Assembly: GCF_015706575.1 (NCBI RefSeq)
Contig: NW_024037051.1
Location: 18,185,153 to 18,249,152 of the forward strand
DNA: 64,000 bases
Direction: 5' to 3'
Origin: Patiria miniata
Lineage: Eukaryota > Echinodermata > Asteroidea > Valvatida > Asterinidae
The position numbers and the translations under genes were made by a program. Positions within the stretch are counted from its first letter, which is position 1. The number at the start of each line of letters is the position of its first letter. The notes beneath the pieces are model-generated. The model worked only from the letters and a program-made list of their open reading frames with translations, was not told the origin of the DNA and searched no databases. This document shows positions 43,785-54,527 of the stretch, piece by piece.

Positions 43785-44370
43785 TCTATTGTTTTAGCCA
43801 CTGTGACCTTGACCCTTGACCTTTCGACCCCCAATGCGATAGGCATCTTAGGATTGCCAAGGACAATCCACAAACCAAATTTGAAATTCATATGTAAAGT
43901 ATTTCTCAAGTTATCACGCTGACAAAACTTCTTTTGTTTTTGCCACTGTGACCTTGACCCTTTGACCTTTTGGCCCCAAATGCAAAAGGCTTCTTAGGAT
44001 TGCCAAGGACAATATACAAACCAAATTTGAAGTTCATATGTAAAGTATTTCTCAAGTTATCGCGCTGACAAAATTTCTTTTGTTTTAGTCACTGTGACCT
44101 TGACCCTTGACCTTTTGGCCCCAAATGCAAAAGGCTTCTTAGAATTGCCAAGGACAATCCACAAACCAAATTTGAAGTTCATATGTAAAGTATTTCTCAA
44201 GTTATCGCGCTGACAAAATTTCTATTGTTTCAGCCACTATGACCTTGACCCTTGACCTTTTGGCCCCAAATGCAAAAGGCTTCTTAGAATTGCCAAGGAC
44301 AATCCACAAACCAAATTTGAAGTTCATATGTAAAGTATTTCTCAAGTTATCGCGCTGGCAAGATTTGTCC
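43785..44370. repeat. 145-bp tandem repeat, about four copies
   Basis: The period is 145-146 bases (reference CACTGTGACC at 43799, 43944, 44090, and CACTATGACC at 44235). Units contain TGACCTTGACCCTTGACCTT, TTAGGATTGCCAAGGACAAT and AAGTATTTCTCAAGTTATCG. A C/A-rich microsatellite (44371-44416) and a GCCCC..GGGGC hairpin near 44441-44465 follow. Similar units are widespread in marine invertebrate genomes, in my recollection. Confidence 0.85.
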
Positions 44371-44639
44371 GGACACACACACCCACACCCACACCCACAC
44401 CCACCCACCCACCCACGGAAGGACAAGGCGGAAACAGTATGCCCCTTCGGCTTCGCCGCGGGGCATAAAAACAAGAACAGTCAATGTCTTCCAATAACAA
44501 ACCATGATAACCCTTTGTTTAAACACAAAATACGTAAAGGAAGAGAACATGGAACCACTAATGCAAAAATGTTGGTAAAAAAGGATGCAATAAAAAAAAT
44601 GAAAACGGGCACTACTATCAAAATTTTGACCACTTTGTG

Positions 44640-44952
44640 ATGATTCAGCAGTTGTTTCACCGATTGTAATCTTCATGAGCCCATCTTCTTGACGTGGTGC
44701 TAAACAATGAAGAACTAAACCAAAGGCTTCCTTTGCCTTCCTTCTATAATAATGGATGGTGCTATCAGATGCTTATTCTAATGACAGATGAAGCTGCCCA
44801 TCAACAGCAGACATTCCCCCCTGAGTAAGGAAAGTGTTCAGGGATTGCAGCTCCACATTCTTTGGTCAGGGGGTTGGAGCCCAAGAAGAGTCAAGTGCAC
44901 CTACATCCTGTGTAATATCTCCATCAGTTGATGAGGACTCAGATGTATGCTA
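44640..44952 (-). pseudogene. Decayed exon-like sequence inside the foldback transposon
   Basis: On the minus strand an acceptor (TTATTTCTAG) precedes codons reading HTSESSSTDGDITQDVGALD. After stop codons, a stretch reads TIHYYRRKAKEAFGLVLHCL APRQEDG. The protein-like composition and phase agreement with the exon at 45106-45269 suggest remains of a spliced gene, maybe the transposon's own. No family is recognised. Confidence 0.35.
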
Positions 44953-45105
44953 GAAATAATCATAAGAAAATAAAAACAGTGAGATGCATGCTACATATAG
45001 GGTTGAAATACAAATTGATGTACTCAAAGAAGAGTGCTTACAATTCATCTGTGATAAATGAGATGCAATATGTCAAGGTCCATTCTTAGTTCACTCTCAT
45101 TACCT

Positions 45106-45269
45106 CATGAACTGAAGTGCACGCTGTGTCGGTGGGTTGGAGAGATGGTACACCAGCCGGCGATGTGAAATCACTGATTGTACACTGATGCTCTTCTTGT
45201 TCCTTAGAGAGCACATCGCTAGATGGTAATTGTTCCGCTGTCTGGTGCGTAACTGCTTGTTTGTGCTAA
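45106..45269 (-). pseudogene. Possible spliced exon inside the foldback transposon
   Basis: An open phase-0 stretch flanked by CTATCTTAG (acceptor) and GAG/GTAATG (donor) reads HKQAVTHQTAEQLPSSDVLS and then SPAGVPSLQPTDTACTSVHE. Low-complexity linker composition. It is in phase with the next exon-like piece at 44952. Coding status is unproven. Confidence 0.35.
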
Positions 45270-46182
45270 GATAGACAACCTCTACAGATACCTGAAAGTC
45301 ATATGAACAGTGAGAATTAACAAAGTGTTAAGGCCGCAGCAGGCTTAATATTTTTTTTAAGTAAAAGATATAAAGCGGGGCGTATGTAGCCAACAATATT
45401 GAGCAATAGATGCCTTGAACAAAACCCATGTCATAAATTTCCCCCCCCCAAAAAAAATAATAAATAAATAAAAAATAAGAAATCTTCTTTTATTATTTTA
45501 TATTGCCTGTATTTAATTGCACTTATTACTTTTTCTTTTTCTGATGTGGCTGGCTCTGGAGGATTTGTATAAAAGGGGAAACAAATCTGAAATTGTTCTT
45601 TAAGTTGTAAATGGTCTGATGAGTCACATCTCGTGAATAAAAGTAAAAAAAAAAACAATGTAAGTGCAAAAAAAAATATATGTTTTATTCCCCAAACTGC
45701 GCATGTTCAGTGCAGTTCCAACTTTCTTTATATAAAAAAAATAAATTCAAAATCCAGCTCCGGCTAAATATCCACCATGTGTGTCCACTGCCGAAAACCA
45801 TGTGTGTGGTCCAGAGCTGTGACAACCAGTATTAATTTTTCACACAATAATAAATTTCACTGGTCCCAAGTCAACTGCATGATAAGGGATTTAATTGATA
45901 TAACCTACCCAGGAACAAAGTCAGTTGATCAGAAATGGACCTTGACCATGATTAATTCATTTCAATTTTCAAAAATGTATTTTTGTTTGATTTCTGTCTT
46001 CTTACCTGTTCCAACAGTGATCATGGTACCCCATCGATCAAACATCTATGATCTCACGGCTAGTTGCTTTATTCACACCACGGAATGGTTTGCCTTTCCC
46101 TTTATGGAGTGGATGACAACATTTCCTTGATGATGTCCAACTCAACCCTAACTTGTATCTATGCGCTGGACGTATTGTCTTA

Positions 46183-46440
46183 TCAGTGTATGCATCGACG
46201 TCGAACAAACCACATCGCAGGAGGCCGGAGGATCAGTTTCCACTCGACATTCACATCACATGCAGCGACTTTCCACTTCTGCAAATGGCTCCGTATGTCT
46301 TTTGTGCATCGATTAAGTTGCACTGTATTTAGTTCGCGCAGATAAGAGGGATTTACACCACATTCGATGGCTTTGCTATACTCAAAATTACTAAAATCAC
46401 ATTGCAGCCGCACAGACGGCATGTCCATGGCTGCCATTTT
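46183..46440 (-). pseudogene. Possible first coding exon inside the foldback transposon
   Basis: On the minus strand, an ATG in good context (GTCAAAATGGCAGCC) near 46440 opens MAAMDMPSVRLQCDFSNFEY and continues with SYLRELNTVQLNRCTKDIRS. Composition is protein-like, but no domain is recognised and no clean donor could be chosen. It may belong with the two exon-like pieces at 44.6-45.3 kb. Confidence 0.3.
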
Positions 46441-46599
46441 GACGGTAATGTAATGCGAGGGCGCCCTCTTTCGATACCGCGCGCTAACTGGGTGGGCGGC
46501 AACAGGACGTTCCCCTCCTACCGGATCAGTGCGCACCACCAAAGGTAGCCCACTCACCCACCCACCCAATAGGTGAAGTCTGCAAAATGTACATTTTGT

Positions 46600-49200
46600 T
46601 ACGCTCTTACAACAATTCCTGCAAAATGTCAATTAAGGGCAACCAATTGCACTCGGAACTGTCTAGGGGGCTATGTAGGTTTGGTCTTGAAAATTAGGAA
46701 TTTTTCAACTTTGTTGACCGTGAGCAAACAAAAACAAGAAGAGCTGACAGTTTTTTTATTTTTTATTATTGTAGTCTGATATCTGAACTATATTTCCTCC
46801 AAGTTTGTTGACTCTCAGCCCTGCATTAATTAAGTTATGGTTTACCGCGTAAAGGACTTCATTTCGTAATAGAGCTGATACGTGTTTTTCTTACGCCTAT
46901 ATCTCCGCAGTGAATGCTTGCATATCAAAGATTTATATTTCATCGTTTAGAGGAGATTAAATCCTTTCTTTTGATATGTAGGTCGACAGTAAACGATTTA
47001 GTTTAAGGGTATAAACGAGGCTATAACTTTACACCAGAAACAACACAAATTTACTCCCCGGAAGTCACCCTTTTTGCTCAAAATTGTCGGTGCCCCGTAC
47101 TCGGCCACCGTGTGATTATTTATCGAGCTACTCCACCGAGTGGTATCGTCTCAGGTGGGGATCAAATGGCCAAGATTTGAACTTAATTCGCTGACCCCCC
47201 ACCTTGTCGATTTTTCAGGATTTTGCATGGTCTTCTCATAAACGCACACTTAAGTCAATAACACTTGCAGAGATGTAGCTCTGATTGCAGTCATCGCACA
47301 TAAAAAAAAGTGGTATTCAAATCCATTTCTACTTGTGCGAACAACAGACACAATGGCCAGTTCATTCAAAACGTTAACAAAACGCAAAAATGAAAACAGA
47401 TTTGTGGCTATATCTTAATTGAGTGTTGGCAGAAGTTTCGTCACAGTGCATTGTATAATAACTTGTGTTTGTTTACACTCTTCCGTTATCTTTTTTCCTG
47501 ATGGGTCTTTGCTTTTGTCTCTGAGCGTTGTTTTTTTTTTCTCATCCAAAAGGTGCATGACCAAGTGATTGAAGACAGTTCAACAATGATGGGCAGAGTG
47601 GAACTGAAAAAAAGCAGATGAGGAGACGGACCTTTTCAGTTTCGCGGGTAATTTAATTTTCTTCGCCAGATTTAATTTATTTTGACCAATTATTGATCTT
47701 GGTTAAAATCTCATTGTGTGGTACTTGGTTGTATGGTTGATAATTGCTGAAGTGTCAGGAAATACAAGTGGTAGTTTTTATAAGTGCAAGTTTAATAAAA
47801 GGAATCATTCTGTTGATTTTTTGTACACAATGTCAGCACATAAAATGATGACCAAACGTGTAGTCGCTTTGTTGAAACTAATATGGTTTATGTATGTATT
47901 TCTCTTTGTTTGTGTTTGTAACATTTTCGTTTTTGAGGGTGATTTGGTTGTGTCAATGAATAAAGAGATGGTTGGGGAGGAAGCTTGCAATTCTAAAATA
48001 TTACACTATCTTTTATTTGTCTTTTCTAGCGAGGTCTAGTAACTTCGTAATCGGGCAAGGTGATGGATGTTGCTGCTTGTTGAGTTTTTCATCTCCTGTC
48101 AAGTTTGCGCCTGAAAGAAGAGGTGATGGAGGGACACACTGAGGGCCCATGCACCTTCACATTCAGTCGTACCTTTGGACTGTGTTAAATATTCCAATAT
48201 TGGAACAGTTGATTAATAGTAATTGTTCAAATACAGTAAGTTGCTCTGGAGTGGCTGGTATCTTTCCGTAAGTGTAACAGGTAAAGGCTCTTTAAGTGAT
48301 GGAAATTCATCCTCTGCCGCATCTTGTACTTTTCATCTTGAAACTTCCACGTTCGAGAAGTGGGGGACTGTTATAATAATTATATACAGTACATGTATTG
48401 TGCATTATTTAGTTATTACTGTTGATTCTTGGTTGACCTGTTCAAATGTTCAATTGAATCATTTAGATTAATTTTGTATGAATGATGCTGTTTGTTTTAT
48501 TATTTTCTATTTGATAGTTTCTAATGCTCTTGCCCAAGTCTGCCGCATAACCTCTTGCAATATTTCACAAGAAAATTCATAGATATGATAGAATAGTGCT
48601 GCAGGTAAATTTGGAAAACTAATATGAATTGTATGCAAATGAAAAAAAAAAGTGAATTTAGACGTTTAAAAATTGTACCTGTATGCTTGTTAATTCGTGT
48701 TATATTTCTGATGTAAATGCACTGGGCAGTGCTGCATTTCTTTGAAAAAAGAATCAAATTCATTATCATGTATCTTTTTAGAGACTAGTACCCTCGTTTA
48801 GGCTATAATGCTGTTGGAACAAGTCAATCTAATTCTGAATTTTACTATGTATGGATTAATTACTACTTTGTTGAAACCTAAAAGGTGTTGTATAAGCTGA
48901 TAAGGTTGGAAGTTAATTAATAAATACACACATTTTTTTATGGAAAAAATTAAAGTGATTGATAAAGAATTTCATTTAAATTTAAAGTTATTCAATTTCG
49001 ACATGGATTTAACAACACTCCTCAGCTTGCAAATTTATTTAACATAGAACGATTGGAAAAATGCCAACATCCACCATTATCAGTACATTCTGGCTTTAAA
49101 TCTTAACACAAACCTTAAAATATTTTGATTCAAGAATTGCATTTATTTAACTGTGATATTTCTAAGAATAGGATGTCATTTAATGTTGATTATTTATACG
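46600..49200. other. Interior of the foldback transposon, no recognisable gene
   Basis: AT-rich sequence without conserved frames. Frames of up to about 107 codons occur (for example 47716-48039) but lack recognisable features. Confidence 0.45.
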
Positions 49201-49209
49201 TTGATTGAA

Positions 49210-49790
49210 CATCATGTCAGTGCTATTTTAATGTAGAGATGTCGACGTTAAATCAATGTTGAAATGTCTACGTTAACTCAACGTTGTGATCTTAACGTTG
49301 TTTCAATGTCGACATTTCCACGTCGCTTCAATTTGCAAATTCAATCATTAATCAACGCTGAATCAACGTAGAATCTCCAACATTAAATCAACGTTGACAT
49401 ATCTACGTTGATTCAACGTCATGCTTTCCACGTTGGTTTAACGTCAGCATAATAACGTCAGATCAACTTGCAAATTCAATCATTAATCAACGTTGAATCA
49501 ACGTAGAATGTCCGACATTAAATCAACGTTGAAATATTTACGTTGATTCAACGTTGTGCTTTCCACGTTGGTTTAACGTCAGCAAAACAACGTCAGATCA
49601 ACTTGCAAATTCAATCATTAATCAACGTTGAATCAACGTAGAATTTTCAACATAAAATCAACGTTGAAATGTTGACGTTGATTCAACGTCGGCATTTCAA
49701 CGTCAGAAAAACTTTCAAATTCAATCATTATTCAACGTTAGTTCAACGTCGGAAACTGACGTTGTTTCAACGTTATTTCAACGTATTTTG
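49210..49790. repeat. Right subterminal array, AACGTTG type
   Basis: Four or so units of about 125-140 bp with AATCAACGTTGAATCAACGT, CTTTCCACGTTGGTTTAACG and CAACTTGCAAATTCAATCAT. The unit differs from that of the left arm, although the same AACGTTG/CAACGT core is used, so the two arms amplified independently. Confidence 0.85.
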
Positions 49791-49825
49791 CCCACTGGGG
49801 TTGATCTTCTTCTTCCGGTTCCATT

Positions 49826-50044
49826 TCATTGCTTGTTAGAATTGGTAGAGGTGGTGACAGACAAAACTTCTAATGCCATGTCGTGGCGGTGTTCCTCCAA
49901 GTGGCGTTTCGCAATCCCCCACTGTTCCATCGTGCTGCCGATCTTTTCTGCAATCCACTTTCTAGTATCGTTGACCATACTATTTGCCAAGATTAATGCT
50001 TCTTGGCTGTACGTCATGTCAACTGTGTGCGTTGGGTAAGCCAT
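49826..50044 (-). CDS. Small unassigned Polinton reading frame
   Basis: 72 residues, predicted helical (MAYPTHTVDMTYSQEALILA and STMEQWGIAKRHLEEHRHDM). It lies on the Polinton side of the insertion's right border. No family recognised; coding status is plausible from composition and position only. Confidence 0.45.
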   Translation of the reverse strand: MAYPTHTVDMTYSQEALILANSMVNDTRKWIAEKIGSTMEQWGIAKRHLEEHRHDMALEVLSVTTSTNSNKQ

Positions 50045-51133
50045 CGTCTAAAAAACCAAACAAACAAAACAAAAACAAATTAAGCATTTATACTCAACTC
50101 TAAAGCGTCCCCTTTAAGTTTTAGACTACACCTTTAACGCACCGTATAAAAGTGTTAGTTCAAAGGAAGGTCAACCATTGTGCTAGCACTCCAATTGTGT
50201 ATAAATTTTGTCACACGCAATAGTGTATTGATGATCGTGATCACCTGCATTCACGGTGTGATCAGTTGCCCAATATATTCATCATCTCAGCCCAGTTTTG
50301 GCTGTTTTGTATATAGACGTTCTGGTGAGTTTTTTAAACCTTACTACAACATTAATATAGATGAATTACTAAAGCCTTACCTTTGAAAGCAAAAGATGGA
50401 TCTTCCTGTTCGAACTGCAGGTTGTAAGGCTACAGATGTACTTTGCAGAAACCAATCTTTTTAAAGTGTTTAATAGACTTCCGTCAAAACTAACCAACAA
50501 AATGCAGTATCAGAGACAGCTTTGATGCGATGTGCATGCGATGGCTCAAGCTCTATCTATGGTGCAACTATCACAAAACACTACTTTTATGCTAAATTCT
50601 TCCTTTAGAAATATATTTCTATTTTTGGCAGTGATTGACTGATCACGTGTTATTTTGTAATACCCAGTTGTAGATTATGACAAGTAATACCCAGTTTTAG
50701 AACTGAGTCATCCTGATTATAAGTGGAATTTCATTTTCGTTTTTTAATACCCAGTTGTAGATTATGACAAGTAATACCCAGTTTTAGAACTGAGTCATCC
50801 TGATTATAAGTGGAATTTCATTTTCGTTTTTTGTACAATATGCTAATTGGCTCGTTGCAGGGCTTATGTCAGGTTGTGCAATCAAGAATGTTTACCCAAT
50901 CTCCTGACGTAGGTCTATAAACAGCCCGACCTTGAATGTGTTGACTGAGGCTCTATAGAATTTGTCATAACAGCGCGACCTGCATTGTTATGACAGCCTG
51001 ACTTTAAAACACGAGGGAAAACTGAGGTCACTTAAGAGTCAAGGCAAATATAGACTCGCGCACCAGCCGCTGTGAGTCTGTGTTGTGATCTCCAAGGGGG
51101 CGACTGTAAATATGAAGGGCCTGGCCTTATTCC
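50045..51133. other. Polinton right arm, no recognised gene
   Basis: No convincing gene. It contains a duplicated 87-bp unit at 50658-50832 (starting TAATACCCAGTTGTAGATTA). The remainder is ordinary AT-rich DNA leading to the right terminal repeat. Confidence 0.55.
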
Positions 51134-51269
51134 GAGACTGAGATATTGGGAGGGGGATCATTGGGAGGGGGTGGGGTGGGGGCAGAGGGTGGGGCCAGGG
51201 GTCAGAGATTATTGGAGAAGGGGGATAATGGGTGGGGTAAAGTCTGGTACCCTCCCATCTCATACTACT
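51134..51269 (-). repeat. Polinton right terminal inverted repeat
   Basis: 136 bp, the inverse of 23389-23524, with no visible difference. GAGGG follows at once (51270-51274), matching the GAGGG before the left end. Confidence 0.95.
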
Positions 51270-51993
51270 GAGGGTCATTAGTCCGAAGGTATGTTAGTCC
51301 GAAGGTTCGATAATCCGAAGGTTCGAAAGTCCGAAGGTTCGATAGTCAGAAGGGCCTATTAGTCCGAAAAGAGAATGTTTAATCCGAAGGTTCGATAGTC
51401 CGAACCGACAATAAGGTTCGATATTCAGAATAGTCGATATGGTTCGATAGTCCGAATACACGGTAGGGTTCGATAGTCCGAATTGACAAGAAGGTTCGAT
51501 AGTTCGAATTGAGAATACAGTTCGATAGTTCGAATGCAGGGCAACGGTTCGTAAGTCTGACACTTCGGACTATCGGACCTTTTTGTTGATTCGGACTATC
51601 GGACCTTATTGCCGATTCGGACTATCGGACCATATTGTCGATTCGGACTATTGGACCTTTTAGTCTTTTCGGACTATCGAACGCAAGCTAATTGTTGTCA
51701 ATTCGGAAAAATGACAACTGATCCTTCGGACTTATTAACCTTATTCTAATTCGGACTACCGAACCTTCGGACAAATGAACCTTCGGACTACCGAACCTTC
51801 GGACAAATGAACCTTCGGACAAATGAACCTTCGGACTAATGAACCTTCAGATTAATGAACCCTCGGACTTTTGCATCAAATGTTCGGATTAACGAACTTT
51901 ACTACATTTCCGGACTAACGAGCCCCCTCTAATGGAAATTTTGTGCATTCGGACTATCGAACCTTCGGACTAAAGAGCCTTCGGACTATCGGG
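51270..51993. repeat. Inverted satellite built on TTCGGACTATCGAACC
   Basis: From 51277 to about 51560 the unit reads GGTTCGATAGTCCGAA; from about 51560 to 51993 it runs in the opposite direction (TTCGGACTATCGGACC, CCTTCGGACTAATGAA). The unit itself is partly self-complementary. The right end TTCGGACTATCGGG is the inverse of CCCGATAGTCCGAA at 23338, so this was a foldback element of about 0.8 kb that took in the Polinton. Confidence 0.8.
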
Positions 51994-54000
51994 CGGTCCC
52001 CGTACCGCTACCATTGCAATTATGCACCCTTACGCTAAGTATCCATGGCAACTTTTGCGCAAAAGTGACAATTTTCGTTTTCACGAAGTAACACTCAAGT
52101 TCCATTGGCGCGCACTCTGCTCATAAGTGAGCAAAAACGGTTTCACCATGTAACACACTTCTTGTAATAAGTTGTATGAGCGCGCACGCGCTGACCTGCA
52201 GTTGCACTTTCCTCGTGTTGTACACATTGAAGAGTGTTAGTTCGTGAAAACGAAAATGTACAGTTTCGCAGCTTTTTCGGTTTCACGAACTAACGCTCAT
52301 CTTTTTTTTCTCTTATTTCTTGCTTTTTTAATACACAAACGGGTGAAAAACAGCAGATTTAATAAATTCAATTCATCAAATGTCCACAACGAGAGACCCA
52401 ACTGAAAATACTCTGTCGTTTTGACGCAAAGTGTTGTTTTTGAAGGCGTTCAACTTTAGTTGCCGTTTTCTCCAATTGCTAGTTTTTACTGGTATGTAGA
52501 TGGTGTTACTTCGTGGTGTTGGTGACGATATGCATGCAGGAGTTTACCTTTTACTTCACTTTCCAAGTTCATCCGCTATATCCATCAGGTTGGTCCATAT
52601 ATCCAGGTACTTCTGTAAAAACCACCAATTCAACGACTTTATTGCCAAAGTAAAGCCACAGATTACTGCAGCGAGATCACAAAATGACTGTTCCTGGTCA
52701 CGCACGCAATATACACACCGGCACACATAACAAGTGACGGGAGAGCGCAACGGAACCGCACCCAAAATGTAATAAGGCCAGTGTATTTTGCGTCATTGGT
52801 ACATTGTGGTTGCATACCATTGGCTAGTCTGAGTATCACCCGTTATCCACGGAGCCATCACGGCATTCGCCGTGGTCTATTACATAGACTAACCATTGGC
52901 TGGGGTTTATGCACACCAAAGGCTAAGTTCATGAACCCGACAGCAAGCGTCACGCGACACAAAGTCTGCATTCACGCAGGTCGTATTTTCATTGTGTTGT
53001 CTGCACGCAACTTTTTGAAAATCGGCGCACAAATAAACCCAAGGTTCTTCGAACTGTTTATAAAAACTCTCAAAACAGCAAGTTATTTGCACAGTGCCAT
53101 TCAAAAGGGCACTGATGTTTCAAAACCATTCATTCTAACAAATTTTTTAAAGAAAAAAAAATGACGAACATCTGTTATCCTTTTTAGGAAAGCTATGAGA
53201 TCTGAAAATGACATGAAAGAAAATAAATTCCTAGATATCCCATTTTATTACTAAAACTTGAATGTAACGAAATGCTCAAAGAAACTGGATAATAGTTAGG
53301 ACAATATTTTTCCCACAAGATATATAAGAACTTGGAATGTTTCAGTCTCCTGACTGTGCACAGTATGTTCAAAACCACGGGTTCTTCACTGCTCTGCTTT
53401 TCTATAAGAAACACAAAAACTAACAAAAGTACATAATAAATAAAATAATATTTTTAGTATTTCTTTATATTTATTATCCTTTGCCGTGTTTCTATTTAAA
53501 ATATGCAATTTAGTAACCTTGGCATTTGTTCTCCTTTTGAATTTATTTTATTGTTTTTTTCTTTCTTTTTGAACACGGTTTAAGGTGCCTACGTAATTTG
53601 TTTTATGGTAAAAAATATATGTCATCTCTTCCAGCTGTTGGCTATTGATAAAATCAATAAAATACGTTTGCTTTCACCAGGTGCACCGTCCAGCATACAC
53701 TCAATCGAACACGATGTAATCGATAGACAATGAATTGAGCACTGCACCATATAAGATCATGATTGGGCTTTCGGTCCATACCTCATTCTGTATTTATTTG
53801 TGGAGATTTTATCACACTAGGTTAAATATATAACACAAACAATAATATCACTGCATGGGTAGATCTCTTCTGAATTTACATTTTATGTCCCATTTTCAAG
53901 TGATGTATGATTTCATATAATAACAACATACACACTATAAGAAAATCATACTGGTAATGCACATAGCTGAACCTCAGGTCGGCAATCTTTTTAGTGGCTG
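51994..54000. other. No recognisable gene; small inverted motif pair
   Basis: The motif TTTTCGTTTTCACGAAGTAA (about 52072) returns inverted near 52236-52257, with weaker copies at 52139 and 52286, forming a 190-bp foldback. The remainder is AT-rich without convincing genes. Confidence 0.5.
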
Positions 54001-54527
54001 TTAAAGGGAAGATACAACATTTGCAAACATCAAAAAATGAAACGATCAAATTATCACGAAATACCTTACTGAATTGTTAGGGAATGACAGTTTAAAGCAT
54101 CCTGTAAAATCGTGGCTCCTGGTGTGCTGACATTTTCAAGAAAAACTGTATTTTTACAACGATGGTCGGCTGACCAGCGTTGGGAAAAAACTGGCTTTTT
54201 TATCAAAAACTGCTCCTATTTTTTATATTTAGTCATTCCGCATTTTCTTTGCAATGGATTACACACCTGTGAAGGGGTACAAGCCAGCTAGACTGATTCT
54301 TTGACCTTACAATTTCCTAAAGTCTATAATTTGCTCTGCTTCATCTTAAGTGGGGTCAGGGAACCAGACTACAGGAACACGATTGGTTTTCTTGTTTTTT
54401 CCACTATCTACAAGCCCAAAACGTGAAACAAGTCAGTTTAACAACATTTGCTATAACATACTAATCCTCCAAATCTATTTATTTCTGAAAATTGCAGCAA
54501 AGGCAAATGTTGTACATTCCCTTTTAA
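54001..54527. mobile_element. TTAA-target MITE, family A, copy 2 (inverted)
   Basis: 527 bp between TTAA sites. It is homologous over its length to the element at 6918-7439 in reverse orientation, including both CTGGTTCCCTGAC motifs and the central palindrome. The two copies have diverged visibly, so the family is not recent. Confidence 0.8.

Larger units (their letters stand above)
38917..49799. mobile_element. 10.9-kb foldback DNA transposon inserted into the Polinton
   Basis: The tips are TGCCCACTGGG/CCCAGTGGGCA. Both arms hold arrays built on AACGTTG/CAACGT: about seven units of roughly 111 bp at 38934-39860 (GTCGCGATATTATCAACC is a marker), and units of about 125-140 bp at 49210-49790. 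GT lies outside both tips, perhaps a 2-bp duplication or chance. The interior has no intact transposase, only scattered exon-like stretches. The superfamily cannot be assigned. Because it sits inside the Polinton, it is the younger insertion. Confidence 0.85.
23389..51269. mobile_element. Polinton (Maverick), interrupted by one large insertion
   Basis: The terminal inverted repeats are 136 bp (23389-23524 and 51134-51269). They begin AGTAGTATGAG, as Polintons typically start with AG, and I see no difference between them. GAGGG lies directly outside both ends, a probable target duplication. The total is 27.9 kb, of which 10.9 kb is a later transposon, leaving a 17-kb element of normal family size. 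Parts in order: polymerase B, integrase, small membrane protein, probable capsid protein, packaging ATPase, a cluster of small virion-like proteins, two probable structural proteins, a TFIIB-like protein, a hairpin array and unassigned frames. It looks young and essentially whole apart from one insertion. Confidence 0.93.
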
